Part shown: positions 11,201 through 24,950 of the stretch, in pieces | How positions within the stretch are numbered: position 1 is the first letter of the stretch | How the letters are laid out: the number at the start of each line of letters is the position of its first letter | Assembly: GCA_022578605.1 (NCBI GenBank) | Contig: MU394071.1 | Span: 372,001-436,000, forward strand | Direction of reading: 5' to 3' | DNA length: 64,000 bases | Origin: Camillea tinctor | Taxonomy: Eukaryota; Ascomycota; Sordariomycetes; Xylariales; Xylariaceae | The notes under the pieces: generated by a model | Database searches by the model: none | What the model was told of the DNA's origin: nothing | What the model saw: only the letters and a program-made list of their open reading frames with translations | Translations under genes and position numbers: made by a program

Positions 11201-13325
11201 TAGAAGAGCCATCCGTCTCGAGGCGCGCGATGACATCGTCGGCTACTTCTCCAGCCTTTTGCGCGTCTTCAGCCGAGGCTGCCCATTTAGCGAGCCAGTT
11301 TACTGGAGATTCGGTAGTGAAAGAGCCGGTGCTCGCAGCTTGCTTGACCTCCTTAACAAATCTCTGGCGGTGCTCCTTGCGGGCAAGTAGAGAACCAAAA
11401 CCAAACTCGGGACTGGATGCTATCGTGGCAGAGATGCCAGCATTCTTGGAGCCAAGAGCGTTAGCCACGTAAGCCCGTTGACCAAAGAGCTGATCTAGAA
11501 TCTTGGTATAGGCAGTCTCTAACTTAGGCTGCTCTAGCCCGGAAGCCTGCACATTCTGGGGAACATCTGTCTTCCCTATCTCGAGGTTCTGGATAGGAGT
11601 TTCGGAGGCCAAGTTCTGGAAGATACCTTTAAGGGCCTGCTGAATTGTATCGGGGGCGATGTAGCCTAGTTGATGTCCAACAATCGTCTCCACGCCACCA
11701 CCCGGGCCACTCTTAACTGAGGTTAATACATCGATCAATAGGGGACCCCATTTGGTGGTCTTTCTGGAGATTTGCTCAAGGACAGCGATGCGCTTCACGG
11801 ATTTAGGGATGATCTCTAGAAGCTTGACACCCAGCCACGGCCGGTACAGTCTCGCGGTGATCATTCCAGCCTTAGCATATATATCGGTTGGCTTGGCGGC
11901 ATCGAGAGCCTCCGCGAACAGACCGGCATCGGAACCGAATACGAAGATGGCCTTGTCTGCGGTCGCCGGGCCGGACCATTCGAATGCATTGTACGAGCGG
12001 CCGGTGGACTCTCTCAACTTGGTCCAAATCGACGTAGCATACTTGTGAATATCCTCCGAAGTAACGGGAGATGCGTTGGCTTCAATTGTAGTGGCAGAAG
12101 ACACGCTCGGGGGCGCGCTCGAGTTGCTTTGTTGACTCGATTTGTCTGAGCCTAGAGAAGAGGTTGCCTTGGATGCAGTGCTGAGTATAGCCGAGTCAGC
12201 GAGGTTGTTGGTCACGGCCGAGTGAACCTCTGCCCGGTCCGAAGCTACAACAACTCTTCCATCATCGGCATAGATGCCTGACTCGGAGACGGAGCTAGCT
12301 TGATACCGGCGCACATCGTCTAGGTTTAGTATTTCGCGAACAATCTCAGCGTCTTCAGCGGCAATTGGCTTGTCGTGAGTGCACGAGGTGGGGTCGAAGA
12401 AATGAATAACTCCTTTTCCTGAGCGGATCGCCAAAGCATGGGCGGTCACGGCCATGTCTTGAGCCTCCTGCAACGACTCGGACTGTAGAAAGGTCCATCC
12501 TGAATTTCTAATGGCGGTTATAGCTGAGTAGTCTGGGAATTGGCCAGGGGATAGGGATACGTGAATGACAACCGGGTAGTTGGCAAGCTTGTAAAGATGA
12601 GCAATGGAAGGGAGGAGAATGGCCGAGGTGGTGGTGACAGAGGTGAGGCGGCCTGAGCGGATGGGGGCGAAGACAGACAAGAGAGGGTCGGTGTTGTGTC
12701 TGACGGAATTTATCTGATTGGCGATGGTCAATTGGTTTTCTCCTAATGTGGTAATAGCAACAATAAGACTTACCTCGGGGACGGAACCCTCCGACTTAGC
12801 TACCAAGCTGGCATCCTTTCGACTGGCGTATCTCTTGAGGTGGGAAGAGAAGGCCGAGTCTTCAGCTTGTGATGGTTGGACGGAGACGATGACATCGCTG
12901 GCAAGGTATGCGATTCGCGCAACTAGAGTAGTAATAAGAACACGGGGGTTATGGTTAGTCTATGTTTTTTCTTCTTCTTCTTTTCTCTTATATGACTGTG
13001 ATTATGACTGTGGTTGTGTATAAGACAGTAAGTAGTAAATAATAGTATATGGCGGGGTATTGAACAACAATAATAGGAGAGAGGTTCATCAATGCAGAAC
13101 AAAACATAGAACACAAAAATGGTGATAATGAAATGTGGTTTGAATAATAAATGAAGGAATAATACATATACAATAAGATATTGTATATATATCTTTTGAC
13201 TTACCTGCCTCTTCAGGCGTGCGAATCTGAAAAGGTTGACTCGCCATGACAGACCCTGATCTGAAAGGAATGGTTGGAGAAGTAGGAGTAGCAGAAGAGT
13301 CTGCCTTTCCAAAAAGAAAGGACAT
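8289..13325 (-). CDS. MET5: Sulfite reductase [NADPH] hemoprotein beta subunit (MET5 type)
   Basis: Exon 1 is 13325-13205 (starts MSFLFGKADSS). Exon 2 is 12922-12774. The main exon is 12713-8289. The intron at 12773-12714 is 60 nt, in frame, with a GTAAGT donor; reading through it is also open, so it is likely but unproven. A second in-frame candidate of 48 nt (GTAAGT donor) lies just before the stop. The product is about 1550 aa, against 1442 for yeast Met5. Order of domains: a pyruvate:ferredoxin oxidoreductase-like N-terminal half, a flavodoxin-like domain (LTILFASDNGNAQSLAKRL), and two ferredoxin-like/hemoprotein halves. The siroheme-[4Fe-4S] cysteines lie near the C-terminus (CVAFPTCGLA and GCPNGCARP). 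It reduces sulfite to sulfide with six electrons delivered by the flavoprotein partner, in cytosolic sulfate assimilation. Confidence 0.95.
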
Positions 13326-15779
13326 CTTGGACTACTAATGAAGCTTACCAAGTAGTGCCCATTAGAAATACTAATTAGTTTTTTTTCTTTTCTTTCTTTT
13401 TTCTTTCTTTCCTTTTTTTTTCTCTTTTCACACACATACACACCATACACCTTGTCTCAAGGAAACTTCCGTAGTGAAAATAATAGTAAAAAAAATAAAA
13501 TATGGCGATTCAGAGTCAACACCCCCCCGAAGTTTGGGGATGTTTGTGCCCCGCAATGCGCAATTAGTCCCATTGCAAATGTCATTTACTGCGATCACGC
13601 CATCGCTCTAGCCTTTCCGCCCACCAATCGCCATCGTGCCTTTGTCAGAAGAGAGTCTTCAAATCCCTATGGGTAGTCCCCTGCAGCGAATGCGATCCGG
13701 CACTCGGGTACGATCTAAGTTGCCATCTAGCCGTGTGACGACATTGGACCGAGAGCCGCTTATCTATGAAGTTCAGTCAAGATATACAATAGTATGTAAA
13801 TATAAGTTAAAATAAGTTGAGTTGGTGAGATAGACTTCCTAGGTAGATGGGTAAAATTGATACCAGACATAACACAGAGAGCTCAGTTTAGTTTCCACAA
13901 TAGTACCTAGGTAGGTAGCACTTAAAGAGAATAGACTATCAACTTGAACTAAAGAAGATTTAAACCCCCCCTGTATTGATCAATTGAAAATGGACCCTTA
14001 TTAGTGGTTGGTTACCTACATGCCTTACCGGCTGTTTATGCGATAAGCGGTAGCCGATAGCCGCATGCCGTGTAAGTCGAATCACCTCACCAGTTTCTTC
14101 ATCAAGACACAACATGCAGTTGTGTACATATTACTAAACATTGGAAAGACACTATTAATTACATTTATAATATGTTTGATTTGTCTATTGATAAAACAGA
14201 AGGATTTGTTTCTATTGGAAGTTTTGTTGGCGTTACAGTACGATGATTAGAGTCTCTATTGCAGAGATAGACTAACTCTATAACCGATAAATAGTATCTG
14301 GAAGATATTGAAGTATATAACATTGAACCAGACCTTGAAACCAGAACACTATATTAACAACTTTGCACTTAATAACATGTTGAAGATTATTGGCTAAATC
14401 AAAATACTTTGGCGTTGTATCCCAAGTTTCTTTACAACATACGTTTAATCTTCCCGAATTCCCGAACTTCTATACTACACTCACCGTTAAATAACTTATA
14501 CCTCAGTGTATGCATCCTTATACTAGACTATCTTTGCTAAAGGGAACACGGAATTCCTTTACCAAATCCCTGGTAACAAATCCCCCTCTCTCCCCACGGT
14601 TCCCACCCCACCACTTAAAAAAATTCCAAAGTCGATCTCAGCTGACTGACCGTTTTGAGGACAAAGCCTCACAGATCCATTTTCCAATGTTCTCACCTGG
14701 GTTAGAGTGTTTGGGTTTCTGTGCACTGCAGACCGAGTCAGCTAGGTTAGGTTAGTTAGATTAGCGGCTACCGGCTTTGCGTGCTGCCCGTAAACTCTGG
14801 GAAGGTTTCGGCTACACCTATCACGTCATTTTGTAAATTGCTCGGCATGAACCAATGAACGAGGAGGGTTTATACCTACCTGCCTGCGAGGTCGGGAGCC
14901 ATAGTGGCAGCAGTTAGCTAAGCAATTGGTGAGTAAGTCAACAACTAAGTCCATAGGGAATACCTAAGTAGCTAGCAAGCAAAGGTAATATATATATATA
15001 TAAGCCAATATTAACTGATCGCGGGGTTTTGCTTGAATATTTTATGAGGGGAAAAGACATCACATGTAATTTTCTAATAAGTGAGCTCTACATGATGTTG
15101 TTGTACACATTGTTTTAGATACATATATTAATTAACTTTTTGTCGTATTAGAAAGAAAAAAAAGAAAGATATCTAATAATACCAAAATTGCCTACTCAAA
15201 TTACTATCTATCTCCAGTAGACTTTACCTAGTAATAACTATCCATTAATAACTTTTTATTCCCCAAGTTCTCTTCAGGTTGTTAGCTAGCTATCCCTCAC
15301 AGCGCCTCTATCCCCAAATTGGTTCGTATAATGTCTCTAGGTTATAAACGTGAGCTACTTATTAGGTAGACAGGTTATAGGTTACTTAGCTAATAATCTC
15401 TCCTTACGGATCAGTTTCTCATCCCATGAATCCGCAGACTCAATTCCTTGCTGCATGTGCATATACCACCACCACCATCAGGACCATTACTACCACTCGT
15501 ACCACTGCTGCCGCCATCTGCAACGTTCTTAAGTCTAACCGGCGACCGCCTGCGGTATTTACGTCATACCCTGTCTCAGCCCGTAGAGGGGTAACAGGGG
15601 AGAAACAGACATTGACGTCTGGGAGGAGGAGCTTTGTCTCAATAACAACTCCCTATTTACTACACTCGAATTATCATCACTACCATCAGCAGCAACAGCA
15701 ACAGAAACGACACCAACATAATTACCCCACACGTCCACCATCCCCAACTAACACCCATCCCCCCCACCACCGCCCCATC
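13326..15779. other. Long divergent intergenic region between sulfite reductase and ribose-5-phosphate isomerase
   Basis: No gene is supported. The region holds pyrimidine-rich leader sequence of the sulfite reductase gene (13380-13440), a copy of the TACCTAGGTA palindrome (13904-13918), AT-rich DNA, and TA repeats (14989-15002). From 15426 an open frame runs straight into the isomerase coding region, but its sequence is Thr/Tyr/His/Gln-rich and looks like leader. Confidence 0.45.
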
Positions 15780-16625
15780 ATGACCACCGACCTCATCGAG
15801 TCCGCCAAGCGCGCCGCCTGCCAGCGCGCCGTAGCCGAGCACTTCGACCCCAGCTTCCGCTACATCGGGATCGGGAGCGGCAGCACGGTGGCCTACGTCG
15901 TAGAAGCGATCGCGGCCCAGGGGCCGTCCGTAACCTCGGGGATGCAATTCATCCCGTCGGGCAGCGGCAGCGCGGCGCTGGTGCGCGGGGCGGGTCTGAG
16001 CGTGCTCAGCATCCCGGAGCTGCTCGCGCTAGCCAGCGGGTCGCCGTCGTCCTTCCCGGGGGTCACCAACCGGCAGTACATCGACGTGTACTTCGACGGG
16101 GCGGACGAGGTGGACGCGCAGCTGGCGGCCATCAAGGGCGGCGGCGCGTGCCTCTTCCAGGAGAAGGTCGTCGCGCGGCTGTCCAAGAAGTTCGTCTGCG
16201 TGGCCGACTCGCGCAAGCGCGCGCCGCGCCTGCTCGCCAGCTGGCCCGCCGTCCCCGTCGAGGTGGCCCCCGTGGCCGCCGACCTGGTGCGGCTCGCGCT
16301 CGTCGATCTCGGCGCGCGGAACCCCGTCGTGCGGACTAAGGGCCCCGGCGCCGCGCCCGCCGGCACCGATAACGGCAACTGGATTATCGATGCGCCGTTT
16401 GCGCCGCTGCTCACGGCCGGCGAGGAGGGCGAGGCGGAGAAGGGGAAGTGGACCCCGGAGTCCCTGGCCGCGGCCATTAAGGGCATTCTGGGTGTGCTGG
16501 AGGTGGGCATTTTCGCGGGGCCGACGGGTCCCCAGGCGAAGGCCCTGGGACCCGATGCGGCGGGCGTGAGGCCCGTGAAGGCGTACTTTGGGAATGCGGA
16601 TGGGGACGTTGAGACGCTGGGTTGA
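15780..16625 (+). CDS. RKI1: Ribose-5-phosphate isomerase A
   Basis: A single exon of 281 aa. I chose the ATG at 15780 (MTTDLIESAKRAACQRAVAE) because the family starts there. The same frame is open upstream to 15426, but the extra 118 residues are low-complexity. Family motifs seen are YIGIGSGSTVAYVVEA (phosphate loop), QYIDVYFDGADEVD (catalytic Asp region) and IKGGGACLFQEKVVA. The enzyme interconverts ribose 5-phosphate and ribulose 5-phosphate in the non-oxidative pentose phosphate pathway in the cytosol. The coding region is strikingly GC-rich against its AT-rich flanks. The C-terminus ends KAYFGNADGDVETLG. Confidence 0.92.
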   Translation: MTTDLIESAKRAACQRAVAEHFDPSFRYIGIGSGSTVAYVVEAIAAQGPSVTSGMQFIPSGSGSAALVRGAGLSVLSIPELLALASGSPSSFPGVTNRQYIDVYFDGADEVDAQLAAIKGGGACLFQEKVVARLSKKFVCVADSRKRAPRLLASWPAVPVEVAPVAADLVRLALVDLGARNPVVRTKGPGAAPAGTDNGNWIIDAPFAPLLTAGEEGEAEKGKWTPESLAAAIKGILGVLEVGIFAGPTGPQAKALGPDAAGVRPVKAYFGNADGDVETLG

Positions 16626-17519
16626 ACTACCTAGGTTAGGTATGAAAAGGGCGGGATAATCGTCCTCTTGCCCTTCTTACTGCTGCTTGTGATGAAGTTG
16701 CTAGGACATGTTGTGGTTAAGATATTAGTTGGATCGGTATCTGGTTAGCAAAAAACATAAGTCAAAAAAAAAAGATAGGGGTGGTATGAGAACCAGTCAG
16801 TCAGTTATTTTCACGTAGAAGAGCATAGAAGCATATTTTATCATATTCACCCACTTATCTTTGAATACCTACCTAGGTAGGTACCTTTTTTTAATCTCCT
16901 TGTTCGCCTGGAGATTAAGAAAGGGTAGAGACAAGGACAAGAATTCTCAACTCCTATACGTTAATCGAGTATAGCGATATACAAATATTATAGTAAAGCG
17001 GATAAATAGTCACATATTACGACCATATCACCAGCAGGAAGAAAAAACAAAATTAGGTAGAGAGGTAGTGACTTGAGAATCATTAAAAAACATTACATAT
17101 ACTAAAAAAGGAGGTCATAACATGTAAAAAGAACGCTATTCTCAGGTTCCACTGGTTTTCTTTTTTTTCTCGTTACCCTCTTCTCTTCTCCCCTCCCCCT
17201 TTCCTTCGCTTCCTCCGCCTCTCAACATAAATAAAGTGTATGTGTCTCGTGATAGGAAGATTGTTTACTTTCGTCATTAGTATACAACATCACTTTTTCT
17301 TTTCTGTCGTTTCGGTTTAGAAAAAAAAACAAGGTTTCTTCTTCAACTCGCTATGCTACCAAGTAATATCCTGCCCGCACTTGCACCTTGTACCCCCAAT
17401 CCTCGTGTCGTGTTGTTGGGTCAATGCGTTGAGAAGTTACAGCCTGTCGTCGTCGTCAATCGTCGTCGTCTCCTCCGTATCAGTCGTGGCTCTCCGTAAT
17501 CCCCTGGCTGTCAGCGCGC
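16626..17519. other. Convergent intergenic region
   Basis: No gene is seen. It lies between the 3' ends of the isomerase and Ypt6-like genes, and contains a TACCTACCTAGGTAGGTACC palindrome at 16867-16885, AT-rich DNA, and a pyrimidine-rich tract at 17157-17222. The sequence just after the Ypt6 stop (17420-17490) is GTC-rich and open in places, but looks like 3' UTR. Confidence 0.45.
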
Positions 17520-18621
<1,102 letters not shown>

Positions 18622-19464
18622 CTTTGCGTATGTATCTGTGTTTATTGTGTTTACTCGTTCGTGTGTTCGAGTGTTCGGAGAAGTTCCCGCTTAGGCTGAG
18701 AATGTCAAAACCAGTCGCAGTCGTGCAATAAGTAGCGGGAGCGGTATGTCAAGAACAATGAGCGGGACCAAGAACCACCAGGTCTAGACTGTAGCAGGAG
18801 GATGTTAAGACGGTAAGGTCTTAGTAGCTAAACGCTGAAAGAAAAGAAGAGAGTTAAAAAAAAAGAAACACAATTATTGTCGCAATATATTGTAATTTAG
18901 TTCACCATAAACTCATCCGTAGTAGAAAATGATGATAGTAGTAGAGTATAGTAGAGTGTTGAGAAAAAAGGAGGTAGACTTATTTACTATGTATGTAAAA
19001 GGATGGTTGTATTTATTTGAGCTACTTGAAGGGTTTTGGGGCCACGCTGGACGGGCTAGATGGGCTGGAGCTACACACTAATACCCAAGCTAGTATCCAG
19101 GGGAGGGGCGAATGCTGCACCTGTAGTTGGCGACCAAGCCGATTATCACTGACTGGGCTCCAGTGAGTTTGGCAACCTGCCCGAAAAGATGCCGCCCGCC
19201 TTTCCTCGACCCCACTACCATTATGCACCACCCGCACAAGCATTACCTAAGCCCCTCTGATAACGCCGGGCATTTCCTTATCTTTTGCCCATCTTCCAAC
19301 GAGCCCCACTAATAAAATAAAACGATCGCTGAAATATTTTATCGCTTCAACGACCCATTCAAGATATCTGTCTGGAAAACTCCAGTTCACTATTTATTTC
19401 CGCATTCGCTTTTGAATACGCCCATCTTATCTTGATCTGGAGGTCAAATCGACGTCTATCGAAC
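18622..19464. other. Divergent promoter region of YPT6-like and NOP53-like genes
   Basis: No gene is seen. About 840 bp separate the two divergent start codons. There are short A-rich runs near 18850. A GC-richer segment at 19040-19260 has short open frames on both strands that lack convincing composition. Confidence 0.5.
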
Positions 19465-20891
19465 ATGCCAGTCATTCAACCCGTCAAGGGCTCAACTGAT
19501 GCGCCTGCGACATACACCCAGCCGTCGAGGAAAGGTAAAAAGGCATGGAGGAAGAATGTCGATGTTACCGAGGTGGAACAAGGTCTTGACGACCTCAACA
19601 AGGAAATAATTGAAGGGTAAGTCTATGTCAAAGATCAATTGAAAAGGAAAGAAAGAAGAAAGGAAAAAGGGGGAAAAGGGAAAAGGGAAAATAAAATCGA
19701 CTGATACATGTCTTTTATAGTGGTGTCGTGGCTGAGAAGCCTTCGGACCAGCTCTTCACTCTCGACACTGTCGGCGATGCTTCCCTCCCCAAGAAATTCC
19801 CAAAGCACACCGCCAAGCCCCTCAAGGTGGACGAAATCCTGGCTGCACGGTCTGCTGTCCCATCCGTCTCGCTGCGCAAACGACCTGGAGACAAGACCAC
19901 CGATGGCATCATCCCCGCCAAGAGACCAAAGCGGGAGTATGTGACGCAAAAGGAATTGTCACGGCTACGGAAGGTAGCAGATGGACATCACGAATCGATA
20001 ATTGAGGTTACCGATGCCACGTACGACCCATGGACCGAGGTCGTGGTGCAAAAGTCGGAGGCTGAGGTGCTTAAAGAGGAACGCAACCCAAAGAAGAAAG
20101 CACCCAAGACTCTATCGCAAAAACCCATCTCGTTGCTGGCTAGCGGCAAGACGGTCCCCGCCGTGCCCAAGCCAACTGGTGGCTACAGCTACAACCCCGT
20201 CTTTACTGACTACGAGACCCGGTATAAGGAGGAGGCTGAAAAGGCCGTCGAGGCTGAGCGAAAACGCTTGGAGGCTGAGGAAGTGGAGCGGCTCAAGAAA
20301 GAGGCTGCAGCCCGATCGGCAGCCGAGGCAGATGCTGCAGAAGCACGGGCCGAGCTATCGGAGTGGGACGAAGACTCGGAGTGGGAAGGGGTCCAGAGCG
20401 GCGGTGAAGAGCTCAAGACGACGGTGAAACGACCCAAACGCAAGACGCAGGCACAGCGCAACAGAATCAAGAGACGCAGGGAGGAGGAGGGGCGAGTGAA
20501 GCACGAGGCCAAGACCAAGGTCAGAAAAGCACAGATGGAAGAAATTAAGCAGCTCGCCCAGGCAGCTGCCGAGCGGGACCAAGCTGAAGCTCAGGCACTC
20601 GCTGAGGCCGAAGAGAGCGACAGCAGCAGCAATGCAGACGGGAGCGACGAGGTGCTGCGACGGAGACAGCTCGGAAAAATGAAAATACCAGAAAAGGATT
20701 TGGAGTTGGTACTGCCAGACGAATTACAAGATTCTCTGCGCTTACTCAAACCTGAGGGCAACCTATTGAAAGACCGCTATCGAAGTCTGCTTGTGCGCGG
20801 AAGAATGGAGACGCGCAGAAGAATCCCGTTTAGGAAACAAGCAAAGACGAAGCTAACCGAGAAATGGTCGTATAAGGATTTTAATTTCTAA
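19465..20891 (+). CDS. NOP53: Ribosome biogenesis protein Nop53/GLTSCR2 family
   Basis: Exon 1 is 19465-19616 and exon 2 is 19721-20891, with a 104-nt intron (GTAAGT donor, TTATAG acceptor), giving 440 aa. The start MPVIQPVKGS is followed by the family signature (SRKGKKAWRKNVDVTEVE), LFTLDTVGD, a central YDPWTEV segment, and KPTGGYSYNPVFTDYE. A long charged coiled region rich in Glu, Lys and Ala lies at about residues 190-340, and the conserved C-terminus is RRIPFRKQAKTKLTEKWSYK. Nop53 joins nucleolar pre-60S particles and recruits the exosome helicase Mtr4 for 7S pre-rRNA trimming in yeast; that role is inferred from homology. Basic clusters (RPKRKTQAQRNRIKRRREEE) would serve as nuclear or nucleolar signals. 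Confidence 0.92.
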
Positions 20892-21671
20892 AGAAATGAG
20901 AGAAAAGAGAAGGGACTTCTCGTCTAGACGGCGAATAGGGAGTCCCGGGGAAAGGAGACATATGGAGACATATGCGTCAATATGTGAGAAATCGAAAAGG
21001 GTTTCTCGTTGGTCGACAATTGAGTTTAAAAAAAAATCATCTATAACAATTATAGACTAATACGCGCCACTCGCCTTTTCGGCCTTCCCCCCTTGCTAGA
21101 ATATTCGAAATGCATACGAAGCCTTTTTCGATGATTGCCCGGTAGTATGGGAATAGGAACGAGGTAATGCCGTGACCTAAGTATATAATAAGGCTTTTTT
21201 TTCCCTATAACCTAGTAGCTGAGTTTAATGTTCAGTGTTCAATGCTGGCTAAAATGCTTGTCAGGGACGGTTTAGTTGATCCTTGGTAGCGGTAACGGCG
21301 ATCCAAGACCCACTTATCCCGATTGGCTATGACGCACTACTTGCAGCATCTCTCTAATCAAAAGACCGCAATCTACATAACCTAGTACGCATCTACCACA
21401 AGGGGGAGGGGGGAGAGAACCTTAGATTAGCTTAAAGAAGTCGCAAACTTCCATAAAGCTTTGTTACATTCCTCACCCTGTCACAAACTTTTTTTTTCTT
21501 TTTTATTTCTTCTCTTTTTTTCTTCTTCTCTTTTTTATCTTATTTTTCTTTTTCGACAATCCCTTCGTTTTGTTTTATATAGGCATGCTTTATTACGTGT
21601 AGAAGCACCGCAAGTCGATATTATCGCTCCTATAATTATCTCTCCCACTTCTACGGGACGAGCACGACGAC
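20892..21671. other. Intergenic region with pyrimidine-rich leader of the NADH dehydrogenase gene
   Basis: No gene is seen. The end of the stretch (21488-21560) is strongly T/C-rich. A short open frame starting at 21461 overlaps the start of the next gene in another frame and is not convincing. Confidence 0.5.
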
Positions 21672-23808
21672 ATGCCGCCACGGCCGGGAGGCGCTGTCGC
21701 CCTCGCTCTTCGTGTGAGCCGACACAGCACTCCCAGCAGCAACCTCGCGCCCTCTTTCGCCTTACAACACATCAACCCTGCTCATGTCCGCCCCTTCGGT
21801 AGCTTGTTTCGATCACACACTTCCGCCCACGATACCGGTTCTCAGTCCTCCAAACCAGCCCTATTCCCTCCTAAGAGTAATTCCCGTCCACTCTCGGGCA
21901 GGCCTCTACCTCAAGGAAGATCCGCCTTCTTGAACTTTGCCTACCGTTCGGCTGCCCTTTTGGGGACTGGCATTGGATTTCTGGGTGTTCTGGTAGCAGG
22001 TTTCTTCATATACGATGCCACTACATACAAGGAATCGGCTACGTCGGGCGACTGTCATGTCTCGGAGCTTGCCCTGAACCCTCGACGGGGTGGCCCCAAG
22101 AACCTCCCCATAGTCGAAGCATTTCTGGACGATTACGACAATGATGAAGCTGTAGCGAGAAAGGATAAACCGCGCCTAGTTATCTTAGGTGGTGGATGGG
22201 GAGGTGTTGCGCTTCTGAAGCAACTCAACCCGGACGATTACCACGTTACTGTCATCAGCCCCAAAAACTACTTCTTGTTCACTCCCATGCTCCCTTCTGC
22301 AACTGTCGGTACCCTGGAACTACGCAGTCTAGTCGAACCTATACGGCGAATTTTAGCTCCAATTGGTGGTCACTTCCTCCGTGCTTCGGCCCAGAACGTC
22401 GAGTTCTCCCACAAGTTGGTTGAGGTCTCGCAGCTGGATGCCCACGGAAATGAGGTTAGCTTCTATGTCCCGTATGACAAGCTCGTTATTGCTGTTGGAT
22501 CTGTCACGAATCCACACGGAGTGAAGGGTCTTGAGAACTGCTTTTTCCTCAAGGACATCAACGACGCCCGCAGGATTCGCAACAAGGTAATGAGAAATCT
22601 GGAATTGGCTAATCTCCCCACGACTCCCGACGACGAACGCAGACGGCTCTTGTCATTTGTCATTAGTGGCGGTGGTCCTACTGGTGTGGAATTTGCGGCT
22701 GAGCTATTCGATCTACTGAATGAGGATTTAACTAAGCGTTTCCCTCGCCTTTTGCGTAACGAGATTTCGGTTCATATTATCCAAAGCCGCGGCCATATTC
22801 TGAACACCTATGATGAGACGCTATCCAAGTATGCCGAAGAGAGATTTGCTCGCGATCAGGTACAGGTTCTCACCAGCTCGAGGGTTAAAGAGGTTGAAAA
22901 GGACAAGATTATCTTCACCCAAAAGAACGACGACGGAACTGTGGTAACTAAGGAGCTGCCTATGGGATTTTGCCTTTGGTCAACGGGCGTGTCCCAGGCG
23001 GAAATCTGCCAAAAGATTGCTACCAAGCTAGGCGCTGCCCAGAACAATCGTCATGCTCTCGAGACCGATACCCACCTTCGTCTAAACGGTACGCCCCTGG
23101 GAGATGTATACGCCATTGGTGACTGCGCGACGGTTCAGAACAATGTTGCCGATAACATCATCTCGTTTCTCCGCGGCCTGGCATTTAAGCACGGCAAGGA
23201 CCCCGAGACCCTCGAGCTTAGCTTCAATGACTGGCGCGACGTAGCCACCGATGTCCGGCGGCGCTATCCCCAGGCTGTCGCTCATCTCAAGCGTCTAGAC
23301 AAGCTCTTCCAACAGTTCGACTTCGACCAGTCTGGGACACTAGATTTTGGCGAGCTCAGAGAGCTTCTAAAGCAGATTGATAGCAAGCTTACATCCCTCC
23401 CGGCGACGGCCCAGCGCGCCAACCAGCAGGGTATATACTTGGCTCACAAGTTCAACAAGCTAGCCCATGCCGCCCCCGGCCTGTCGGCCAACGAAATCCG
23501 TGACGGCGACCTAGATGAGGCGTGCTACCGCGCTTTCGAGTACCACCACCTCGGAAGCCTCGCGTATATCGGCAACTCGGCCGTTTTTGACCTCCCCGGC
23601 GGTTGGGGGGTTACAGGTGGCCTATGGTCCGTGTACGCGTGGCGGAGTGTGTACTTCGCCCAGAGCGTGGGTATGCGGACGAGGGTACTGATGATGATGG
23701 ATTGGGCTAAGAGAGGTTTATTCGGAAGAGGTACGTTGGCCCTTAATATTGATCATGTCGTGGGACTTGTGCTGACTTGACTCTTTCGCAGATTTGATGA
23801 GCTTTTAA
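21672..23808 (+). CDS. External calcium-binding NADH dehydrogenase (NDE1 type), mitochondrial
   Basis: Exon 1 is 21672-23730 and a 17-nt last exon is 23792-23808 (LMSF-stop), joined by a 61-nt intron, giving 691 aa. The Arg/Ser-rich, acid-poor N-terminus looks like a mitochondrial presequence. A membrane segment follows near residues 95-112 (LLGTGIGFLGVLVAGFFIYD). The first Rossmann motif is RLVILGGGWGGVALLKQL and the second is SFVISGGGPTGVEFAAELF. An EF-hand loop (FDFDQSGTLDFGELRELL) is inserted near residue 540. These features match the single-subunit, rotenone-insensitive NADH:ubiquinone oxidoreductases on the outer face of the inner membrane, whose EF-hand confers calcium response. The C-terminus GGWGVTGGLWSVYAWRSVYF is the usual membrane-binding end. 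Confidence 0.94.
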
Positions 23809-23946
23809 AGTGGAATATTTAGATGGTGGATCACGGGGGATTTAAAGTGAAAACGGGGAAAGTAAGAGAAGAATAGAGAGGGGGGGGGGATAAAAAGGAA
23901 ATATACATAAAAAATACGGATGAGGACGATGGAATAGCGGGAGTCA

Positions 23947-23967
23947 CGGACGGACGGACGGACGGAC
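23947..23967. repeat. (CGGA)5 microsatellite
   Basis: Five tandem CGGA units about 140 bp downstream of the NADH dehydrogenase stop codon, probably near its 3' end. Confidence 0.85.
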
Positions 23968-24639
23968 TTGCTAATACTTTGCTTTGGTCTGCATATATAC
24001 CTGCTTAACTATATTATTCGATGCGCTGCCTACGTACCTACCTACCTACTATAGCTACCTTAAATATCTATATATCGCGAAGGAGACGGACTTTATCCTT
24101 TGAGCGGAATTACATAGGTTTGCCTAGAGAAGAAAAGAAAAAAAGATGAAGTAAAATCAAAATCCTATTGTTGCTTGATATAGTATGGATGGTTTAGCCT
24201 TATGTTTTGTTGATATATAGTAATACTACATATTGTGGCTAAGACATGTCTGACCTGCTTCCCGGTAGTGTTACCCAATGTTTTAATGTCCGGATGCGGC
24301 GGGACCCATAATTTGACGACCAACCTTGTGGGGGGTCCCTTCGGGCCGTTTCGAGGATATGAGGTTTAGTCGCCCGGGGTTTAGATGGGGGTGGGAGGGA
24401 GCGGTTTCGGAGGGGATGGGATGATAGGAAGTAGGTATTGGGGGGTTGGAGGTTAGGTAGGGAGGTAACACGGTTTAGATATAGGGGAGGGTTATGCATA
24501 CTCGTTTTCTCTCTCCCAGACACATATACACACACGCGCACATGTTCTCAGGTTATAGTGTATCCGTGGATCAAATATTAACCTAGGTTAGAGGATATTA
24601 GAAGAGTTACGTAATCGCTGTATGACCTTCTGAGGGACT

Positions 24640-24726
24640 GTGTGTAAGTCGGTCGGTTGTGCAGGGGTCTGTTGGTTTGGTGCTACTGGAGGTGCCGTTG
24701 AAGGTCAGATTATCCCAATGCCGACT

Positions 24727-24762
<36 letters not shown>

Positions 24763-24772
24763 CGGGCGGGGG

Positions 24773-24819
<47 letters not shown>

Positions 24820-24950
24820 GAGGTGNNNNNNNNNNGGTAGTTCGGGGGGTTGTGCCGGGGTCGGTTGGTTTGGTGGTATGGGAGGTGGCGTTGATGGTAA
24901 GATTATCCCAATGCCCCCTGAACCCCCCCCCCCCCCCCCCCCCCCCAGCT
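24640..24950. other. Probable assembly artefact: N gap, G homopolymer and near-duplicate flanks
   Basis: The left flank (24650-24725, ending AGATTATCCCAATGCC) is repeated with many mismatches on the right (24836-24915, also ending AGATTATCCCAATGCC). Between them are about 90 bases of nearly pure G and ten Ns. The right copy runs into a C-run (24926-24946). Mismatches are biased to G. This looks like one locus assembled twice from poor reads at a homopolymer. Confidence 0.75.
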
